64,000 nucleotides of DNA, taken from Epichloe hybrida (lineage: Eukaryota; Ascomycota; Sordariomycetes; Hypocreales; Clavicipitaceae). The notes beneath the pieces are model-generated. The model ran no database searches, had not been told where the DNA came from, and saw only the letters and a list, made by a program, of their open reading frames with translations. The translations under genes and the position numbers were made by a program. Of the stretch, positions 36,853 to 51,032 are shown in pieces. Position 1 is the stretch's first letter. Each line of letters begins with the position of its first letter. Location: the NCBI GenBank assembly GCA_019022495.1, contig JAFEKR010000013.1, positions 496,001-560,000 on the forward strand. Direction: 5' to 3'.

Positions 36853-38060
36853 ATATTTATTAATTATATTATTAGCTTAGTTATCTTTCTATTTAATAAC
36901 TTATAAAGATTCTTTACTAAGCTAGTTATAAAGTTAAACGTTAGGTAATTAAGAAATTAACTAAAGTTTACTACTATTACTAGATATATAGTAAGGCCCC
37001 TAGTTAATTTAAATTTATAATTAAGAATAACTATAAATTTAACTATAAGATTATTAGTAATATTATATAAATTAATAGCTAGCTAGTGCTTTAGATTATT
37101 AATTTAGTAACCTTATTCTAAGTAGCCTAATTCCTTAACCTAAGGAAGTAGAAGGCTTTAGATGTCTAGGATGCTTTCTAAGAGTATTAGATTAATACTT
37201 ATCTTAGACCTCTAGATTAGATTATTTATAATACTAGTAATAACTTTGCTTTTACTAAATTTAAGTATTATACTTAACTAATATTAATTAAGGATAATTA
37301 GATACTAATTAAAGCTTATAATAGTATTAGAAAGGTTAAGAGATATCATAGACCTTTATACTAAGCCTATAATATTATTATAGACTTAATTAGAATAGAA
37401 CTCACGCTAGAATAATGTCTTTAAACAGCTATTAAAGCTATTAATAACTTTATAAGCCTAAATAGTATTATCCTAACCTTACTAGTCTTTAGAGGCTACC
37501 TATAGATAATAAATAAGTTATTACTAAGTATCTTAATTATTTAATATACTAAAGTAATTTATAAAGCTACTAATAAAGTTTACTATTATCTAGCTTTATA
37601 GTAAGTTTATAATACCCTTAAAGCCTAGAATAGCCTTAATATAATACTTATATATTAGCTACCCCTATAGGCTAATATATATATATAAAGAGAGAAAGGT
37701 AGCTAGCATAGCCTTTATAAGCTACTTACTACTAATAAAAAGACCTATATAGTTAATATACTTTATAGCCTAATAAAGTTTTACTTTATAGTAATAAAGC
37801 CTTATTATAAAGACTTATATATTATAAAAAGACTAGAGAGGTAAGAGATAAAGCCTTATAATATACTAGAGTAGTAAGAGATAAAGCCTAGTAATATAAA
37901 GGAAAAAGTAATTATATAACTAATTACTATTACTAAAAGAAATTCTTTAATAAAAGAAAGTAAAAAGCTATAGGCACTAGCTAAGAGAAAATAAGGAAAA
38001 CTAAGAAAAGCCCTTATAGTTTAATTTATAAGTATAAAAAAGTTTAAAGAAAAGGCTTAT

Positions 38061-38832
38061 TGATTTTTAATTTTTTTTGGGGTCATTGGCTATGGCCAAT
38101 GCATCTAATTTTCAAGGAACTAAAAAAATTACTAGCAATACCTAGCTAGTGTTAGTGTTATATATAATAACTAAATTCAATAATTACTATAGTGTTAGGT
38201 AAAATATAAAAGGAATAAGCTTTAAGCTATAAATTTAAGGGCTAAAAAGTTAATATAAAGTTTATAACAAACTTTATAGCTATAATTACGTAAGAGTTAT
38301 AATTTATAATTATAGTTAAACTTAAATCTATTTAAGTTTTACTTATAGTATAAATTAATATAATTCCCCCTTCCTCTACGACTATGTTTGTTCTATCTCT
38401 TTATATCTCTTTTATCTTATAACTTATTCTTTAAAGCTCTAAGGCAAACTAAAAAAAAAAACATAACTTATCCTTACTTGACTTCACTCTAATTCAAAAC
38501 TAATAAACATACTACACTTATAATTCACAGGTAGGTTAAGGGCTACTAATTAACTAATTAATAACTAACTAATTAGAAAATAGTATAGCTAAGGGTAACT
38601 ATAAGCTAGGGGCTATAACTACTAGGCTATAGAACCTAATAGCTATCTAAAAATCTAAGGAAATTCTAGATAAAAAGGAAATTTAAAAAACTAAAGAAAA
38701 TATTAAGGAATTTAGGAAAAGTAAGAAGAAGAAGGGAAATAAAAAGCTAGAGAAAAAGGCTAGATATTTGAAAAAGGTGTTGAAAAATAGAGATCTATAA
38801 TTTAAGCAGTTTTACCTCGTGCCCAGGAGGGG
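38061..38832 (-). mobile_element. SINE-like retroposon, copy a (772 bp)
   Basis: It is flanked by a 15 bp direct repeat AAAGAAAAGGCTTAT (38046-38060 and 38833-38847), and the single-copy target is seen in Copia-A2 near 16812. On the minus strand it begins CCCCTCCTGGGCACGAGG. It ends with a hairpin (ATTGGCCATAGCCAAT) followed by an A-rich tail AAAAAAAATTAAAAATCA. There are no LTRs or terminal inverted repeats. A long, variable-length target duplication and an A-rich end indicate target-primed insertion. On the plus strand 38680-38810 would encode a Lys/Glu-rich coiled coil, probably chance or captured sequence. Confidence 0.75.
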
Positions 38833-39368
38833 AAAGAAAAGGCTTATAAAGCCTTAATAGCCCTAAAGAGAAGCTATTAAGTTAAAAACTTATTACCTTA
38901 CCTTAAAGAAATAAAAGTAAGGAGAAAAAAAGCTTATAATCTTAAGAAAAATACTAGCCTAGTTTAACTCTATATACTGATTAATAAAGATTAAGAAAAG
39001 GCTTTTATTTAAGAGGCTATAGCTATAAGAATACTAAGTATAGTATTCTTTATAGTAAAGGAAAAAGCTAATTAAAACCTGACTCTTTAACTTTACTAAG
39101 AAAGGAAGATTATAACCCTAGGAAAACCCTTTAAGTAATCTAATTAAGCTAAAATTAATACCTTATAAGCTTATTATATATTTAAATTTATTAAGTATAA
39201 CCTAGTAAAGCATAAAGGCTATAGAATCTTTAATTCTTATATAGTTAGAGAGATTAAAGGTAAAAGAATAGATTTACTATAGATGAAGTCTTACCTTATT
39301 ATATAAGGCTATAATAACAAAGGAAAGGAATTTATCCTAATATAATTACTAATAATATAATAAGTAAG

Positions 39369-39655
39369 TGTTAGTTTCACAGGGTATTAAATTCAATATA
39401 ATAAGGTTATGATCCTAAAGAATAGTATTATTATTGATTTATTTATTCTAGGCTGCGTTCTATATATAAAAAAGAGAAGTTAAAAGCTAGAATTCGTAAT
39501 AATAGAAGGAAAGGGGGCTGCGCGTTTATAGCCCTATATTTCCTAGCTAATTAATAGGCTAGGTTATAGGTTATATATAGGGCGCGCACGTAGCCTAAGC
39601 TTTTACTAGGTAATTATAGCTATAACACGCGATTAATATTACCTTTATTCTCATA
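39369..39655 (-). repeat. 3' LTR of Copia-F1 (287 bp)
   Basis: It starts TGTTAGTTTCACAGGG and ends TTCTCATA. A purine tract (AAAAGAGAGAGG on the minus strand, 39660-39675) borders it. Confidence 0.92.
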
Positions 39656-40724
39656 CTAAAACCTCTCTCTTTTAATATAATTATTAATACGTGATATTAA
39701 TTATAGAAATAAAAAGAAAGGTAAATTAATTATTTAATTAATAAGGGATGTAAGAAAAAGAACTTATAGCTTATCTTAGTATATAGTAGCTAATAAACAG
39801 GAAAATAATAATCTGATTTAGCTTATAAGCCTATATAAGGATGGGTAAATCTCTTCTAAATCCCTTCTTTTCCTTAAAATAACACATATCCTACGCTATA
39901 GTATATATATAATATCTTTCCCCTCTAATATAATACCTTCCTTCTCTTATATATTACTACTAATTTCTATAGTTTACTAGGAGGGCCTAGTAAGCTAGCG
40001 TAGCTATAGCCGCTAGGGATATTAACTATAAGGGTATAAATCCCCTATATATTAATATCTTATCCCTATAGCTACTCTCCTAGAGAATTACCTTTTCTCT
40101 TACTATATATATATTATATATAAGTAACCTATCTCTTTATTTAAATAATTATCTAGTTAGTTAAAATAAAGCTTTTAAGGGCCTTATTAGGTAATGCTTT
40201 TATAAAGGTATTAGCTAGGTTATTCTCCTTATTAATCTATTAGATTTTATAGAGTTCTTAGTATTTATATAATTACTAAAGAGCTATAATATTAATTATT
40301 AAGCATTTCTCTTTTATTATACTAAGCTTAATAAGGTACTTATATAAGGAGTATAAATCTATATATATAATAACTAGGATTTTTAAGAGCTTTAGTTAGT
40401 TAGTAACTAGGTTTAGGGTTATTATAATTATATAAGCTATATTAACACTAGCTACTATACTATAAACCTCTAAGGTAAGTATACTTTATATAACTTTTTT
40501 ACTCTTTATTAAGCTAAAGTATATAATATTACCTTTAATTATAAATTTACTATTAGTATAATTTTTATTAGCTAGAATAAGTATATATCCTAGCTATAAG
40601 AATAAGTCCTAGTTATTAGTAAATAATCTATTTATAAAGGCAAAGAGCTTTACCTTCTTAAGGTTTGTTAGGATAAATATTAGGCCTTTTTGTAGGTAAT
40701 TTATCTACTACTTTAGGTAGTAAT

Positions 40725-41482
40725 TGATTTTTAATTTTTTTTGGGGTCATTAGCTATGGCCAATGCATCTAATTTTCAAGGAACCAAAAAAATTACTAGC
40801 AATACCTAGCTAGTGCTATATGTAATAACTAAATTTAATAATTACTATAGTGTTAAGTAAAATATAAAAGGAATAAGCTTTAGGCTATAAATTTAAGGGC
40901 TAAAAAGTTAATATAAAGTTTATAACAAACTTTATAACTACGATTGCGTAAGAGTTATAATTCACGACCGTAGTTAAACTTAAATCTATTTAAGTTTTAC
41001 TTATAGTATAAATTAACGTAATTCCCTCTTTCTCTATAACTATATTTATTCTATCTCTTTATATCTCTTCTATCTTATAACTTATCCTTTAAAGCTCTAA
41101 GGCAAACTTAAACCCTAAAAAAAAAAAAAACTTATTCTCACTTAACTTCACTCCAATTGGTGCACCTATTACAATCCACAGGTAGGTCAAGGGCTACTAA
41201 TTAACTAATTAACAACTAACTAATTAGAAAATAGTATAGCTAAGGGTAACCACAAGCTAGGGGCTATAACCACTAGGCTATAGAACCTAATAGCTGTCCA
41301 AAAATCTAAGGAAATTCTAGATAAAAAGGAAATTTAAAAAACTAAAGAAAACATTAAGGAATTTAGGAAAAGTAAGAAGAAGAAGGGAAATAAAAAGCTA
41401 GAGAAGAAGGCTAGATATTTGGAAAAGGTGTTGAAAAATAGAGATCTATAATTTAAGCAGTTTTACCTCGTGCCCGGGAGGG
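40725..41482 (-). mobile_element. SINE-like retroposon, copy b (758 bp)
   Basis: It is flanked by a 14 bp repeat CTTTAGGTAGTAAT (40711-40724 and 41483-41496). It has the same 5' end (CCCTCCCGGGCACGAGG on the minus strand) and the same hairpin plus A-rich 3' end as copy a. Two copies sharing one exact 5' end argue for a full-length unit rather than random LINE truncation. It is inserted between RNase H and RT of Copia-F1. Confidence 0.78.
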
Positions 41483-44227
41483 CTTTAGGTAGTAATTAAG
41501 GGTTTTTATATCCTCTAGGGTTAGCTCTTAGTGCTATGTAATAATAGATAAATTAAAGTAAGCCTCTAGTTAGTATATTAAGGTAATATAAGCACCTTAG
41601 GCCCTTTACTTAATATATTTATGTTTTAAATTAATTATTAGAACTAATTCTAACTTGTTACTCTATCCTTTCTATTATATCTTAATAGTATTATTCTCTA
41701 GTGTAATAATACCTTTATTAAATATAAGGGGATTATTCTAGGTTAGGAATTACTTTAGCTTTATATTAAAGCCTATAGTAACTAGTTAAGTCTTTTCCTT
41801 CTTACAGATCTTCTTATTTAATAAGCTAAGAGTATTATTAGTTTATATTCTAATATATATAAAGTTAGGGCTTTTCTTTATAATTATAAGTAAGTAAGGA
41901 TTATATGTAAAGGTTTCTATTTAGAGGTTCACTTTATAATACTTATAATATATAACCTACTAGTATATTCTAGCTTTTATAAGCTTATAAAGAGGCTTTA
42001 TAACCCTTATAATTATGCTAGGTAAGTAAAGGTGCTATATTTAAATTAGCAAGTATACTAGGATTAGCTACTCTAGTAATATATAGGCCTATATATATAC
42101 CTAATAGATATTACATAGCTAGATAAGGAATTTCCTTAATCTTACTAATAGGGCTATTATAAGAATAAGGTATTAGCTTACTTATTAAATTATTAGGGCC
42201 TATATAAGAATAGCCTATTTCTCTTTATCCTTATATCCTTAAATTATAAGGCATAATTTTTTATAGGGTTTTATTATCTTACCTTTAATCTTATTTATAA
42301 TTTAGGAATTAAAGATTTAAATCCTACTATACTTCTTCTTATTAAATATAATAAATTTAAATATACCTTACTTAATTAGGGTATTAATCTCCGCTTTTAT
42401 TAATAGTTTAAAGGGTTTACCTAAGGTCTTAATAATCCTTTCCTTATATAGCTTAATTATAAGGGCTAAGTTACTATATTCTTTTACTAATAGAAAGGTA
42501 TTAGTCTCTTAAGGTATTATAAGGGGGTTCTTTTAAGGCCTTCTATACCTATACTTTAGTAATATTACTAGTACTATATTCTTATCTTAGGCCTCTTACT
42601 TTTCCTTCTTTTTTTTTTTACTAGGCTTTATTACTTTCTTTATACTAGGATTATTATAGTAAAGCTTAATAAAGGTTAACCTAAAGGTCTTTAAGCCTTT
42701 AAGTATATTAAGTATATAGCTCTCTTTAGGTATTACTAGTAGCTTATATAGGCTTACTTATCCCTTACTTTCTTACTAGACTTAGATCTTTAATCTAAGT
42801 AGTAAACTAAGGGTCTTTAAGGTATTTAAGCTATTATATTTAGTAAGGGCCTTATTAACCTTTCTAATAGTATAAAGCCTCTTAATCTCTTTAGTAGCCT
42901 TCTATATTATAATTATATACTATATAATATTAGGTAATAATAAGGACTTATTTATTATATATAAGTAAGCTCTAAAGATAAGAAAGGTTAGGATAAGGCT
43001 ATTAGGGCTTATAGTATTATTTAGGGCCTTTATTACTATCTATAGGGTAGTAGGTTTAGGTATTATAAGATATTTACACTTAATTATATTATAAGCCTTT
43101 TAGAGTAGCTTATAATACCTTTTAACCTTCCTAATACTATAGTATACCTTAATAGGGACTTCCTTTATTAAGATTAATATTAAAGCTATAAATTCTCTAA
43201 ATTTATTACTATAGAAGTTTATTCTAGTATTTATAATAATAAAATCCAGAGGGCCTAGGTAAGTATTAATTTAGTATATCTAGAGGGCTTCCTAGGTTAT
43301 TTTTATAGAGATATTATTAAGGAATTTTACTATATTAAACACTATAGCTATATTTATAGTATAGAGTATAAGGTAGTTACTATTAAGGTAAAAAACATTT
43401 ACTATTACTTTATAATTAAAGCTATACTTATCCTTAAGGGTAAATTTAAAGTAATTAAGGCTATTTATATATATTTGGTATTAGTAGTAAAGTCTTATTA
43501 GCTTCTTAATAGCCTTAATATTAATATTATACCTTAATCTATAAAGAACCTTATATAGTTATGAAATTAATAAATACCTAAAGTAATAATATAATTACTA
43601 TAGCTTACTTTCTATAAGGTAGCTCTAAGTAATTACTTCTTCTTTTTATATAAGTAGTATCTAAGTATACCCCTATTTATATATAATAAAGACTTTAATA
43701 TTTCCTTATTATAATATATTTTTAGAGATATTAAAGTTAATTTATAAATAGTTTATATTATTAAAAGATAAGAGAAATAAGGTATTTATTAGTATAACCT
43801 AAAAAAGAATATTCCTAAAGGGGGTAAGCATATTAGCTACTCTAAGTATAATAATTAGTTCTCTTACACTTAATCTAACTAATACCTTTTTTACTATTAA
43901 TTTATTAAGCTATAATTTAGGTATTTAATATTATAAAGTAAGGAATTAAGGGTGCCTTACTATAGAGAATTTTATAGCCCCTATATTAGGCATAATCCCT
44001 TAGAATATTATATAGAAATAGTAATCTTCTAGTATAAATATTACTAAAGCTTTACTTAAGAGTTCTTACTTAAAGGGGTCTTCTTTACTTAGACTATAAT
44101 AAGCTACTTAACTTATTAGGAATTAAACTATTCTTTCGCTATTAAGTTATATTTTATAATTAAAGAAGCTTATAAGTACTAGCCTATCTATACTATTAGG
44201 GCTATTATTAAATCTAATACTCTTTAT

Positions 44228-44534
44228 TGTTAGATTCACAGGGTATTGAATTCAATGTAATACAGTCGTGAGCCTGAAGAATAGTATTGTCATTAATTAT
44301 CTATTCTAGGCTGCGTTGTCTATTGTTATGATTGATTAAGTTGTAGGAAAAGAAAGGTAAAAAGCTAGAAGTTATAATACATAAAGGGAAAAGAGGTTAC
44401 GCGTTTGTATCCCTATATTTCCTAGCTAATTAACATGCTAGGTTATGGGTCACGTGTGGGGTCCGCGCGTAACCTAAGCTTCTACTAGGTAATTATAGCT
44501 ATGACGCGTGATTAATATTACCTTTATTCTAACA
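44228..44534 (-). repeat. 3' LTR of Copia-F2 (307 bp)
   Basis: The outer left 130 bases are nearly intact (CACAGGGTATTGAATTCAAT), and the inner right part is converted. Confidence 0.94.
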
Positions 44535-45033
44535 CTAGAACTTCTCTCTTTTAATATAATTATTAACACGCGATATTAATTACAGAAATAAAAAAGAAAG
44601 GATAGATTAAGAATGTAATTAATAAGGGATATAAGGAAAAGAACTCATAGCCTGTCTAGGCGTATAGTTACTAATAAAAGGGAAATAATAATCTTGCTTA
44701 GCTTATAAGCCTATGTAAGGATAAGTAGGTCCTTCTAAATCCTTTCTTTTCCTTAAAATAACATATATACTATACCTTAGCGTGTATATAATATCTTTCT
44801 CCTCCTTAGTAACACCTTTATTCTCTTACGCACTGCTATTAATTTCTATAGTCTACTAGGAGGGCCTAGTAAGCTAGCGTAGTTATAGCCGCTAGGGATG
44901 TTAACTATAAGGGCGTAGATCCCCTGCGTATTACTATCTTGTCCCTATAGCTACCCTCCTAGAGAATTACCTTTTTCCTCTTACCACGTGTGTGTTACGT
45001 GTGGGTAACCTATCTCTCTATCTAGATAGTTAT

Positions 45034-48000
45034 TTAGTTAGTTAAGATAAAGCTCTTAAGGGCCTTGTTAGGTAATACCTTTATAAAGGTATTAGCTAGG
45101 TTATTCTCTTTGTTAATCTATTAGATCTCGTAGAGTTCTTAGTGTTTATATAACTATTAAAGGGCTATAATATTAATTATTAGGCGTTTCTCCTTTGTTA
45201 TACTAAGCTTAATAAGGCACTTATATAAGAAGTATAAATCCGTATATATAATAACTAGGATCTTCAGGAGCTTTAGTTAGTTAGTAACTAAGTTTAGGGT
45301 AGTTATAATTACATAAGCTATATTAATACTAGCTACTATGCTATAGACTTCTAAGGTAAGCACGCTTTGCGTGACTCTCTTGCTCTTTATTAAGCTAAAG
45401 TGTATAATATTACCTTTAATTATGAACTTACTATTAGTGTAGTCTTTATTTACTAGGATAAGTATATATCCTAGTTATAAGAATAAGTCCTAGTTATTAG
45501 TAAAGGATCTATTTATAAAGGTAAAGAGCTTCGCCTTCTTAAGGTTAATTAGGATAAACGTTAGACCTCTCTCTAGGTAATTTATCTACTACTTTAGGCG
45601 GCGATTAAGGGCTTTTATATCCTCTAGGGTTAGCTCCTAGTGTTATATAGTAATAAATAGGTTAAAGCAAGCCTCTAGTTAGTAGATTAAGGTGATATAA
45701 GCGCCTTAGGCCCTCTGCTTAACGTATTTACGCTTTAAGTTAGTTATTAGAACTAACTCTAACTTATTACTTTACCCTTTTTACTAGATCTTAATAGTAT
45801 TATTCTCTAGCAAGATAATGCCACTATTAAACATAAGAGGGTATTCCTAAGTTAGGAATTACTTTAGCTTTACGTTAAAGCCTACTATAGCAAGCTAGGT
45901 CTCTTCCTTCTTAGAGAACTTCTTGTCTAAGAGGCTAATTATATTATTAGTTTGCATTCTAACGCAGGTAAAGTTAGGGCTTTCCTTTATAGTCATAAGC
46001 AGGCAGGGATTATACGTAGAGGTTTCTATCTAGAGGTTCTCTCTATAATACTTGTAATACATAACCTACTAGTGTGTTCCTACCTTTGTAAGCCTGTAGA
46101 GGGGTTTTATAACCCTTAAGATTATACTAGGCAGGTAAAGATACTATATCTAAATTAGCAAGCGCGCTAGGATTAGCCGCTCTAGTAATGTACAGGCTTG
46201 TACATAAGCCTAATAGATATCTCTTAGCTAGATAAGGAATTTCCTTAATCTTACTAACAGGGCTATTATAAGGATAAGATATTAGCTTGCGCGTTAAATT
46301 ATTAGGGCCTATGTGAGAATAGCCTATTTCCCCTTATCCTTACACCCTTAGATTATAAGGTATGACTTTTTGTAGGGTTTTGTTGTCTTGCCCTTAATCT
46401 TATTAATAATCCAGGAATTAAAGATTTGAATTCCACTATATTTTTCCTTATTAAACATAATGAATTTAAATACACCTTACTTAATTAAAGCGTTGATTTT
46501 TGCTTTTATTAATAGCTTAAAAGGTTTGCTAGGGGTCTTAATAATTCCTTCCTTACGTAGCTTAATTATAAGAGCTAGGTTACTATATTCTTTTGCTAAT
46601 AGGAAGGTATTAGCACCTTAAGGCATTACAGGAGGGTTCTTCTATAGCCTTCCGCGTCCTTGCTTTAGTGGTATTAGTAGCACTGTGTTCTTATCATAGG
46701 CCTCTTGCCCTTTTTCTTCTTTCTCTTTACTAGGCTTTACTATTTTCTTTACACTAGGATTATTATAGTAGGGCTTAATAGATATTAACCTAAATGTCTT
46801 TAGGCCTCTAGGCATATTAAGTATATAGCTTTCTCTAGTAATTACTAGTAGCTTATATAGACTTACCTATCCCTTACTTTCTTACTAGACCTTAACCTTT
46901 AATCTAAGTAGTAAGCTAAGGGTCTTTAAGGTATCTAGGCTATTGCGTTTAGTAAGGGCCTTATTAACCTTCTAGATAGTGTAAAGTCTCTTAATCTCTT
47001 TAGTAGCCTTCTATACTATAATTACATACTATATAATATTAGGTAATAGCAGGGACTTATTTATTATGCGTAAGTAGGCTCCAAAGATAAGGAGGGTTAG
47101 GATAAGGCTATTAGGGCCTACGGTGTCATTTAGGGCCTTAATTGCTATTTAAAGGGCAATAGGTTCTAGCATTATAGGGCATTTGTGTCTAATTATATTA
47201 TAGGCTCTTTAGAGCAGCCTATAATACCTTTTAACCTTCCCTATGCTATAGTGTGCCTTAACAGGGACTTCCTTAATTAAAATTAATATTAAAGCTACGA
47301 ATTATTTAAATTTATCGCTGTGGAAGTTTGTTCTAGCGTCTATGATAATAAAGTCTAGGGGGCCTAGGTAAGCATTAATCTAGCACATTTAGAGGGCTTC
47401 CTAGGTTGTTTTTGTAGAGATATTATTAAGGAATTTCGCTATATTAAATGCTATAGCTATATCTATAGCGTGGAGTATAGGGTAGTTACTATCTAGGTAG
47501 AAGATATTTACTATTACTTTATAATTAAAGCTATACTTATCCTTAAGGGTGAACTTAAAGTAATTAGGGCTATCTATATGTATTTAGTATTAGTGGCAGA
47601 TTCTTGTTAGCTCCCTAATAGCTTTAATATTAATGTTATACCCTAATCTATAAAGAACCTTATGTAAATATTAGATTAATAAATACCTAAAGCGGTGATA
47701 TAATCGCTATAGCTTGCTTTCTATAAGGTAGCTCTAAGTAACTACTTCTTCTTTCTATATAAGAAGCATCTAGGCGTGGCCCTATTTGCGTATAATAAGG
47801 ACTTTAATATTTCCTTATTATAGCGTGTTCTTAGAGATATTAAAGTTAATCTTTAGATAGTCTATATTATTAAGGGATAAGAGAAATAGAGTGTTTATAG
47901 GGATAACCTAAAAGAGGATATTTCTAAAGGGGGTAGGTATATTAGCCACTCTAAGCGCGATAATCAGGTCTCCTATGCTAAATCTAACTAATGCTTTCTT

Positions 48001-49950
48001 CTTTATTAATTTATTAAGCTGTAATATAGGCATCTAACGTTACAAAGCAAGAAATTAAGGGTGCCTTGCTATAGAGAACTTTGCAGCTCCTATATCAGGC
48101 ATAATCCCTTAGAATATCTCATAGGAATAGCGATCTTCTAATATAAATATTACTAAGGCTTTATTTACGAGTTCCTGCTAAAAAGGGTTTTCTTTACTTA
48201 GGCTATAATACGCTGCTTACCTTATTAGGAATTAAACCGTTTTCTCGCTATTAATATAGGTTCTATGTGTAAAGAAGCTTATAAGTACTAGCCTATCTAT
48301 ATCATTAGGGCTATTATTAAATCTAATACTCTTTATATACTAAGCGATTTTGTTATTAATAGGGGGTTAGGACTTATGTTCTCCCTTATACTAAGTGAGG
48401 AATAAATGATATAAGTTATCCGTTAGATTTGTAAGGTAGTAGTTCTTAAAGCGTTAAAACGCCTTCTTATAGTCCTCTTTAGGGTGCTTAGATAACTAGT
48501 ATCCTTCCTTACTATATATATAGCACTTCTTTATACAGGGAGTACCTCCTCTTCCTTATAGTTTTAAGGGGTATTAGGTCTCTTTTCTATTCCTATTATA
48601 TCTATGGTTAGTCTAGAATTGCTCTAGGGTTATAGCTTTAGTTAGGAACTATTAATAGTTCTTCTTCTCTTTCTTAATAAGATAAAGGGTTATTCTAATC
48701 TATTTACAAAACTCTTATAGTCTATCTAGCAGATCTATAATTACTTCTTTACACTCTAGAATACTATAATAAGCTCTAATAAGTTAATTCTAAAGTGCTC
48801 TTTTAGTTTAGCTTACTTTAGGCACTACTTATTATAAGATAGCTAGTCTTTCTATAAGTTTATTAAAGTATTTAATTATTAACTTACTTAGGTTATTATT
48901 TGCTATTCCTTATAAGGAAGTGTTATTTTACTCTAGTAGATATCTTTGCTATGTATCCTTAGTTTTAAATTATTCTCTTATATAGCTAATAAGCGTAAGG
49001 AGATCTTATAGTTATCTAGGTTTAGAGAGGTAGTTTGCATAGTATTATAGTGCTTTACCTTTAAGTATAACCTTAAAAGCATAACTAGCTTATTTAGGCT
49101 AGATATTAAGTAACTTACACTTTCTATAGAATGTTTAAAGCTTTAATTTAAGGATATTATAGTTATCTACGCCGTAGAGTTATTCTTTAGGGTATACCTT
49201 AGATAGGTTAATAATTTGCTTTAGTAAAGGTCTCTAGGTCTATGGGGGTCCTCTAGGTGTTTCCCTTTGTATTTATAGAAGGGGTGGTAAGGTCTTTAGG
49301 AAGTAAGAGAGTAGCTTTATAGGTAGTACCCTTAGGGCTTATTATTCCCTCTAATCCTCCTCTTCCTTATATTAGGAAGGAGGAATTATAGCTTTTTAAG
49401 CTATGCTAATAAGGGCACTACTAGCCCTAGATAGTATAGGTTACCTCTGTTAGTAACTCTCTTACTTAGGGGTATTATTAGTAGTATTACTAGGGTAATA
49501 CTGCTAACTTACCTCTAGTAAAGGTATAGGCAAGGGAGTTACCTGTAAATACTTGTAAATAGTATCCTTAGGCGGTCTTAACTCTAGGTTAATTAACCTT
49601 CCTAGGGGAGATTAGCTAGGCCTTCCTAGAGGGGATTAACTTAGTCTTCCTAGGGGAGTCTAGCTTATTAATCCTTTTAATAGTAATTATACTAATAAAT
49701 AGGGTAATAGGGTAGGTTACCTAGTTCTAACATTACTATTATCTAGTAGATTATAGAAAAACTCTTTATTCTATAGGTTCTTTTAGAAGCCTATGTACTT
49801 CTTCCTAGCCTTTTTAATTTCTTTAAGAGTCTAAAATCTAAATTCTTCTTGGTTTACTGCTTCTTTAAGGTTATTTACTATCTTAGTGCCTTTTCTAATA
49901 GTTATATACACTCCGTTATAAAGAAAATAGTCTTAAAGTCTGTTCTGTGA
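45034..49950 (-). pseudogene. Copia-F2 gag-pol polyprotein, RIP-inactivated
   Basis: On the minus strand, gag occupies roughly 48600-49950. A zinc-knuckle-like stretch at 48510-48560 has Cys read as Tyr in part. Protease is near 48300-48450 and integrase core at about 46950-47400, with HHxxxGKVERYH-type and LIFGAY motifs. RT has MQTNN for MQTDD (45943-45957). RNase H is at about 45370-45560, with FVDGSF read as FINRSF. The natural stop is near 45034. Stops inside are TAA/TAG. The gag start is uncertain. The leader up to 50725 shows no domain. Confidence 0.85.
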
Positions 49951-50725
49951 AAGGTCTCTCCCTTCTGTAAACTTATCCCTTAACTATCTATAGAAGTTAT
50001 TACTAAATTTAGAGAATAGTGTTCTTCTAAATAACCCTCGCTCCTTATATTATTTAGTCTTTATAAGGATATAGAGACTGATTTCCTTAGGTATTCTTAT
50101 CTCTTTATATTTAGAACTTCCTATTTATTAAAGTAATTTTTTTGTAATGTGTTATTAAAGCCTTATAGAGATATAGGGGTATGGGTTAGTGTAAATAGGG
50201 GTTTTTCCTTTATTAAGGTATTTATTATTATCTCTTGTTTTAATGCCTTCTATAGCATTATTATAGCTATTAGTCTTACTAGGAACTCTAAATTAACTAG
50301 AGGTCCTAGATAGTCCGGCTGCATCTAACATTCTAATTAATTAAGGGAGGTAAATCTTGTAATATAAGAAGAAAAAAAATATAACTGTGATTATATAACG
50401 TTTTTCGGATATGAAGGATCGCGAGGCAAGGCAGTTAACTTTAAATACGTAATAGAATGCATAATAAAGAAAGATAAGGGGATAGCTTAGCTACTAGCTT
50501 TAAACCTTTCTTTATTATTTCGGAGTCTATATAGATATAGATATTAATACTAAAGTAAGAAGAGAGCTATATTATACCTTTCTATTAGCATAACTTATTA
50601 TTAAACATAGCCCTCCTATTTTATAGGGCAAGTTGTTGTTAGATAAGCTACCTTTTCTAATTAACCTTACTAATCTATAGTGTTCGAAGACTACGTGGTT
50701 ATCTGTAAAGGTAACTACTAATTAG

Positions 50726-51032
50726 TGTTAGATTCACAGGGTATTAAATTTAATGTAATATAGTCGTAAGCCTAAAGAATAGTATTGTTATTAATTATTT
50801 ATTCTAGGCTGTGTTATCTGTTGTTATAATTAATTAAGTTATAGGAAAAGAGAGGTAAAAAGCTAGAAGTTATAATATATAAAGGGAAAAGGGGTTGCGC
50901 GTTTATGTCCCCACATTTCCTAGCCAATTAACATGCTAGGTTATAGGTCACATGTGGGGTCCGCGCGCGGCCTAAGCTTCTGCTAGGTAATTGCGGCTGC
51001 GACGCGCGATTGATATCACCTTTGTTCCAACA
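50726..51032 (-). repeat. 5' LTR of Copia-F2 (307 bp)
   Basis: The outer right ~150 bases (50880-51032) are GC-rich and unmutated, the inner left part is converted. The inward flank at 50713-50725 reads CTAATTAGTAGTT on the minus strand. Confidence 0.94.

Larger units (their letters stand above)
44228..51032 (-). mobile_element. Ty1/Copia retrotransposon F2 (6805 bp), minus strand, nested in F1
   Basis: It has two 307 bp LTRs (44228-44534 and 50726-51032) and a target duplication TTTAT (44223-44227 and 51033-51037). It belongs to the same family as F1 but is a subfamily with a longer LTR, and it is clearly less RIP-converted. It inserted in the gag/protease part of F1, a site it still carries itself at about 48335. 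Confidence 0.94.

Noticed and set aside
38680..38810. Lys/Glu-rich coiled-coil frame on the plus strand of the SINE-like copies, considered as a transposase tail
   Set aside because: No upstream catalytic domain, no TIRs, and it runs antisense to the inferred retroposon RNA; kept only as a remark.
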